Position numbers and translations under genes: made by a program. This document shows positions 62,182 to 64,000 of a DNA stretch of 64,000 nt, piece after piece (the stretch's first letter is position 1; each line of letters starts with the position of its first letter). Below the pieces are notes generated by a model, which worked only from the letters and a program-made list of their open reading frames with translations, was not told where the DNA came from and searched no databases. Where the stretch lies: positions 313,194 to 377,193 of the forward strand of contig NZ_LT799418.1 in the NCBI RefSeq assembly GCF_900162725.1, given 5' to 3'. This stretch comes from Parabacteroides sp. Marseille-P3160. GTDB taxonomy: Bacteria; Bacteroidota; Bacteroidia; Bacteroidales; Tannerellaceae.

Positions 62182-63408
62182 TTAGAGATTGCCTATTTTG
62201 CCGGCAAAGAGGATGACGCCGGTGCTGTTTTCGCGAATGAGAAAAACAAACGGTCTGTTTACAATGAAGTCGACCCGTTGCGGGGTAGAAGGTGCAGTTG
62301 TAAATTCTATTCCTACCAAGGTTGCCGCCGCCGCTTCGGTTCCTTCTTCATTCACGTCAAGAAATGTTTTGTGGATGACTTGCGATATATTGAGCGGAGC
62401 ATCCGCGATTCCCCGGAAGTCTGCCCCAGCAACGAAGGGGAGTTTCATGCCCATGTCAGGGAGTATTTTTTTCTCCATCTGGTATTCCAGTTCGATTTTG
62501 AAGCGGGGAAGTTTCAGATTGACGGTTTTTCCTATAAAAGATAAGCCGTTCCAAATGGATGGGTTTAAATGCTCCAACACATCTTGCGTACTCTTGCCTT
62601 CGTTCGGAAGCATGACGACCATACTGAACGCCTGGTTTCCGTACGGTAATTCCAGGTAAGCTGCCTGGTCATCCGTTGCATGATTAAAGGAAGCTTCCTG
62701 GTGCATCATTTCGACTTCTTTCGATTGGCCGTTTTCTGCAAGGAAAGATTCTTTCTTCGTTTGGTTTTTCTTGAATTGGCTGATCCATATTCCTTTAAAA
62801 TAGACTGCATTGATTAAATAGAGAACAGCATCGGAAGGGATCTCCTTGATGATTTCGGGTATTTTTTCTTTCGTTTTATCCGAACACCATTGGTTCATGA
62901 GCTTTACGGTGTTTACAGAGAAGTCTTCCGTACGGACTTCGGCATCATAATAATCCCTGTTGGTCTGGGTAAAGGTTTCTTTTACCGGGAATCCATGCTT
63001 TGCCCAGATAGAGTTGGCAATTCCGAGCTGGGTGGACGGGTCTACTTTGAGTAAAGCTTCCCGGAGAGTCTGGTTGTAATCATTTATTTCGTCCATCGTG
63101 TAGTCGCTGGCGCGTAGGGCTTGCTTCATTTCTTCGGCCGTCTGGCCTTGGGCGCCGTTGAGGGTCATGCTAAGCGCCATGCTGACGCTGAGAGGGGAAA
63201 TAAATGTATTTGGCTCTTCGGAAGCCCGGACGGTAGTTCTCAAGAGGTCGAAAGCAAAGTTGTTGTCTTGCTTTACCTTTTCTGCATAAGCGCTTTTTAA
63301 TATGATCGGTTCGGCTTTCGACAACTGATCGTTGGATTCTCCGTCGGATTCACAAGCGGAAAACAGGAATAACGGGAGAACGAACAGGAGCTGTGTGAAT
63401 TTATCCAT
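62182..63408 (-). CDS. Serpin-family protease inhibitor, exported lipoprotein
   Basis: 408 residues from ATG 63408 (MDKFTQLLFVLPLFLFSACES), a lipoprotein signal with Cys at about 19. The serpin fold is clear: NTFISPLSVSMALSMTLNGAQGQT, LINAVYFKGIWISQF, FNRPFVF-like VNRPFVFLIRENSTGVILFAGKI. The reactive-centre hinge EEGTEAAAAT has the small residues needed for loop insertion, so it should be inhibitory. Counting from the hinge puts P1-P1' near Thr-Thr in GIEFTTAPS. It likely protects the cell surface from host or microbial serine proteases, as for the Tannerella serpin miropin. Confidence 0.93.
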   Translation of the reverse strand: MDKFTQLLFVLPLFLFSACESDGESNDQLSKAEPIILKSAYAEKVKQDNNFAFDLLRTTVRASEEPNTFISPLSVSMALSMTLNGAQGQTAEEMKQALRASDYTMDEINDYNQTLREALLKVDPSTQLGIANSIWAKHGFPVKETFTQTNRDYYDAEVRTEDFSVNTVKLMNQWCSDKTKEKIPEIIKEIPSDAVLYLINAVYFKGIWISQFKKNQTKKESFLAENGQSKEVEMMHQEASFNHATDDQAAYLELPYGNQAFSMVVMLPNEGKSTQDVLEHLNPSIWNGLSFIGKTVNLKLPRFKIELEYQMEKKILPDMGMKLPFVAGADFRGIADAPLNISQVIHKTFLDVNEEGTEAAAATLVGIEFTTAPSTPQRVDFIVNRPFVFLIRENSTGVILFAGKIGNL

Positions 63409-63682
63409 AAGTATTTCAAAATTAAGTTGTGTTATATAATTAGGTAGATGCTTACGAAAGGTAAAACGCTGCATGAAAACGATGTTTTTTTTATTGGTTT
63501 TGTCCAAAGATGTTCTCTTTTGTGAATGATGAATGAGAAGTATGATGAACATAGGCGGTACGCCGGACGAAGTACAATTAATTATTAATCATCCCCGGAC
63601 GGGCAGCATGCTCTCTTTCTGCCAAGGTACTCGTCAAGTCGGCGGATACCTGAGGCGATCTGTCTTGGGTAAACCATGTTGA
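63409..63682. other. Upstream region of the serpin gene
   Basis: About 275 bp with no gene supported and no clear TAnnTTTG box on the minus strand. The frame upstream of the serpin start is not coding in character. Confidence 0.4.
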
Positions 63683-63770
63683 GTGTTTGACGGCTATCGA
63701 ACACGTGTTCTACAGCTGTGAAACACCTGTTCTACGGCTGTGAAACACCTGTTCTATAGTCGTCAAACAC
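63683..63770. repeat. Four-unit palindromic array, exact 22-bp period (array C)
   Basis: Four tandem 22-bp units (63683-63704, 63705-63726, 63727-63748, 63749-63770). Each begins GTGTT or CTGTT and ends AACAC or AAACAC, so each is an imperfect palindrome around a variable TAC-GCT centre. The period and copy number equal those of the arrays at 30012 and 50090, but the core words differ. Confidence 0.82.
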
Positions 63771-63812
63771 TTACTTTGCTATAGTTTAACAGGGAAAAGC
63801 ATTTATCCCTTT

Positions 63813-63949
63813 GTTGTTCGGAGTATCCTCACTCCGTCGTGTTGGAAGCAAAGCTTCTGCTTTGCCTATCCTTAAAAAAGGATAATCATTGCGAGACGGG
63901 AGCCTCGCTTTTATCACCGGCGGAAGCTCCAGCTTCCGCCGAACACAAC
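63813..63949. repeat. Cluster of five hairpins within an outer inverted repeat
   Basis: In 137 bp: GGAGT/ACTCC (63820-63835), GCAAAGC/GCTTTGC (63848-63865), TATCCTT/AAGGATA (63867-63884), GCGAG/CTCGC (63891-63908) and GGCGGAAGCT/AGCTTCCGCC (63919-63940). They are bounded by GTTGTTCGG (63813-63821) and CCGAACACAAC (63939-63949). It could be a structured RNA or a small non-autonomous mobile element. Confidence 0.65.
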
Positions 63950-64000
63950 AGGAGTTTAAATGCGTTTTCCTTGTGTAGTTTAATGATTTTAGTTGACTAC

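Overview
This window is a piece of a Bacteroidales chromosome, most likely Parabacteroides or a close relative. The evidence is three SusC/SusD outer-membrane pairs, an ECF sigma/FecR pair, Bacteroidales-type promoters (TTTG or TTG, 19-22 bp, TAnnTTTG), a dapB-lepB-lepB-wbqC cluster, and rpsO, typA and rnr homologues of that phylum. The genus is inferred from overall character, not from a marker gene. No tRNA, rRNA, phage or intact insertion sequence was recognised.

Layout, left to right. 1-0.9 kb: the 5' part of a SpmA/SpmB-type membrane protein. 1-8.4 kb: a transmembrane-signalling import locus (ECF sigma factor, FecR anti-sigma, SusC with an N-terminal STN signalling domain, SusD). It lies between two diverged copies of a 76-bp promoter segment, which suggests it was inserted between a promoter and its gene. 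8.9-11.7 kb: a 2-hydroxyacid dehydrogenase, an AlkD-like DNA glycosylase and nadA. 11.7-12.3 kb: an exported KDNW-repeat protein. 12.5-17.2 kb: a leftward operon of an internally deleted aldo-keto reductase, an MdaB-like quinone reductase, an Old Yellow Enzyme, a yellow/major-royal-jelly-type protein and an MFS transporter, divergent from an AraC regulator (17.3-18.1 kb). This looks like a quinone or electrophile detoxification unit.

18.4-29.7 kb: a complete type I-B CRISPR-Cas locus, with 26 repeats and the operon cas6-cas8b-cas7-cas5-cas3-cas4-cas1-cas2, all read leftward. The leader lies between cas2 and the array, and the degenerate terminal repeat is at the far left end. The locus is bracketed by same-orientation copies of one small XRE regulator gene: a broken fragment at 18.2 kb and an intact copy at 30.2 kb. 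A third copy at 32.4 kb encloses an EamA permease and a GNAT acetyltransferase.

33.1-41.7 kb: a second SusC/SusD locus with two surface lipoproteins (DUF4959/DUF5000-like and DUF4998-like) and no catalytic enzyme. 42.2-49.3 kb: a third SusC/SusD pair followed by an exported protein that fuses an endonuclease/exonuclease/phosphatase domain to a calcineurin-like phosphoesterase, pointing to a phosphodiester substrate. 49.5-64 kb: mostly housekeeping genes (flavodoxin, wbqC-like, two signal peptidases of which one lacks the expected catalytic lysine, dapB, DUF2851, rpsO, typA, rnr, an SMP-30-like lipoprotein, mannose-1-phosphate guanylyltransferase and a secreted serpin).

The most unusual unexplained structure is non-coding. 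Three separate intergenic arrays (about 30.0, 50.1 and 63.7 kb) each hold four palindromic units at a 22-bp period, and two of them share the core AGTGYACT. There are also several dense hairpin clusters (1.23, 62.0-62.1 and 63.8-63.95 kb).
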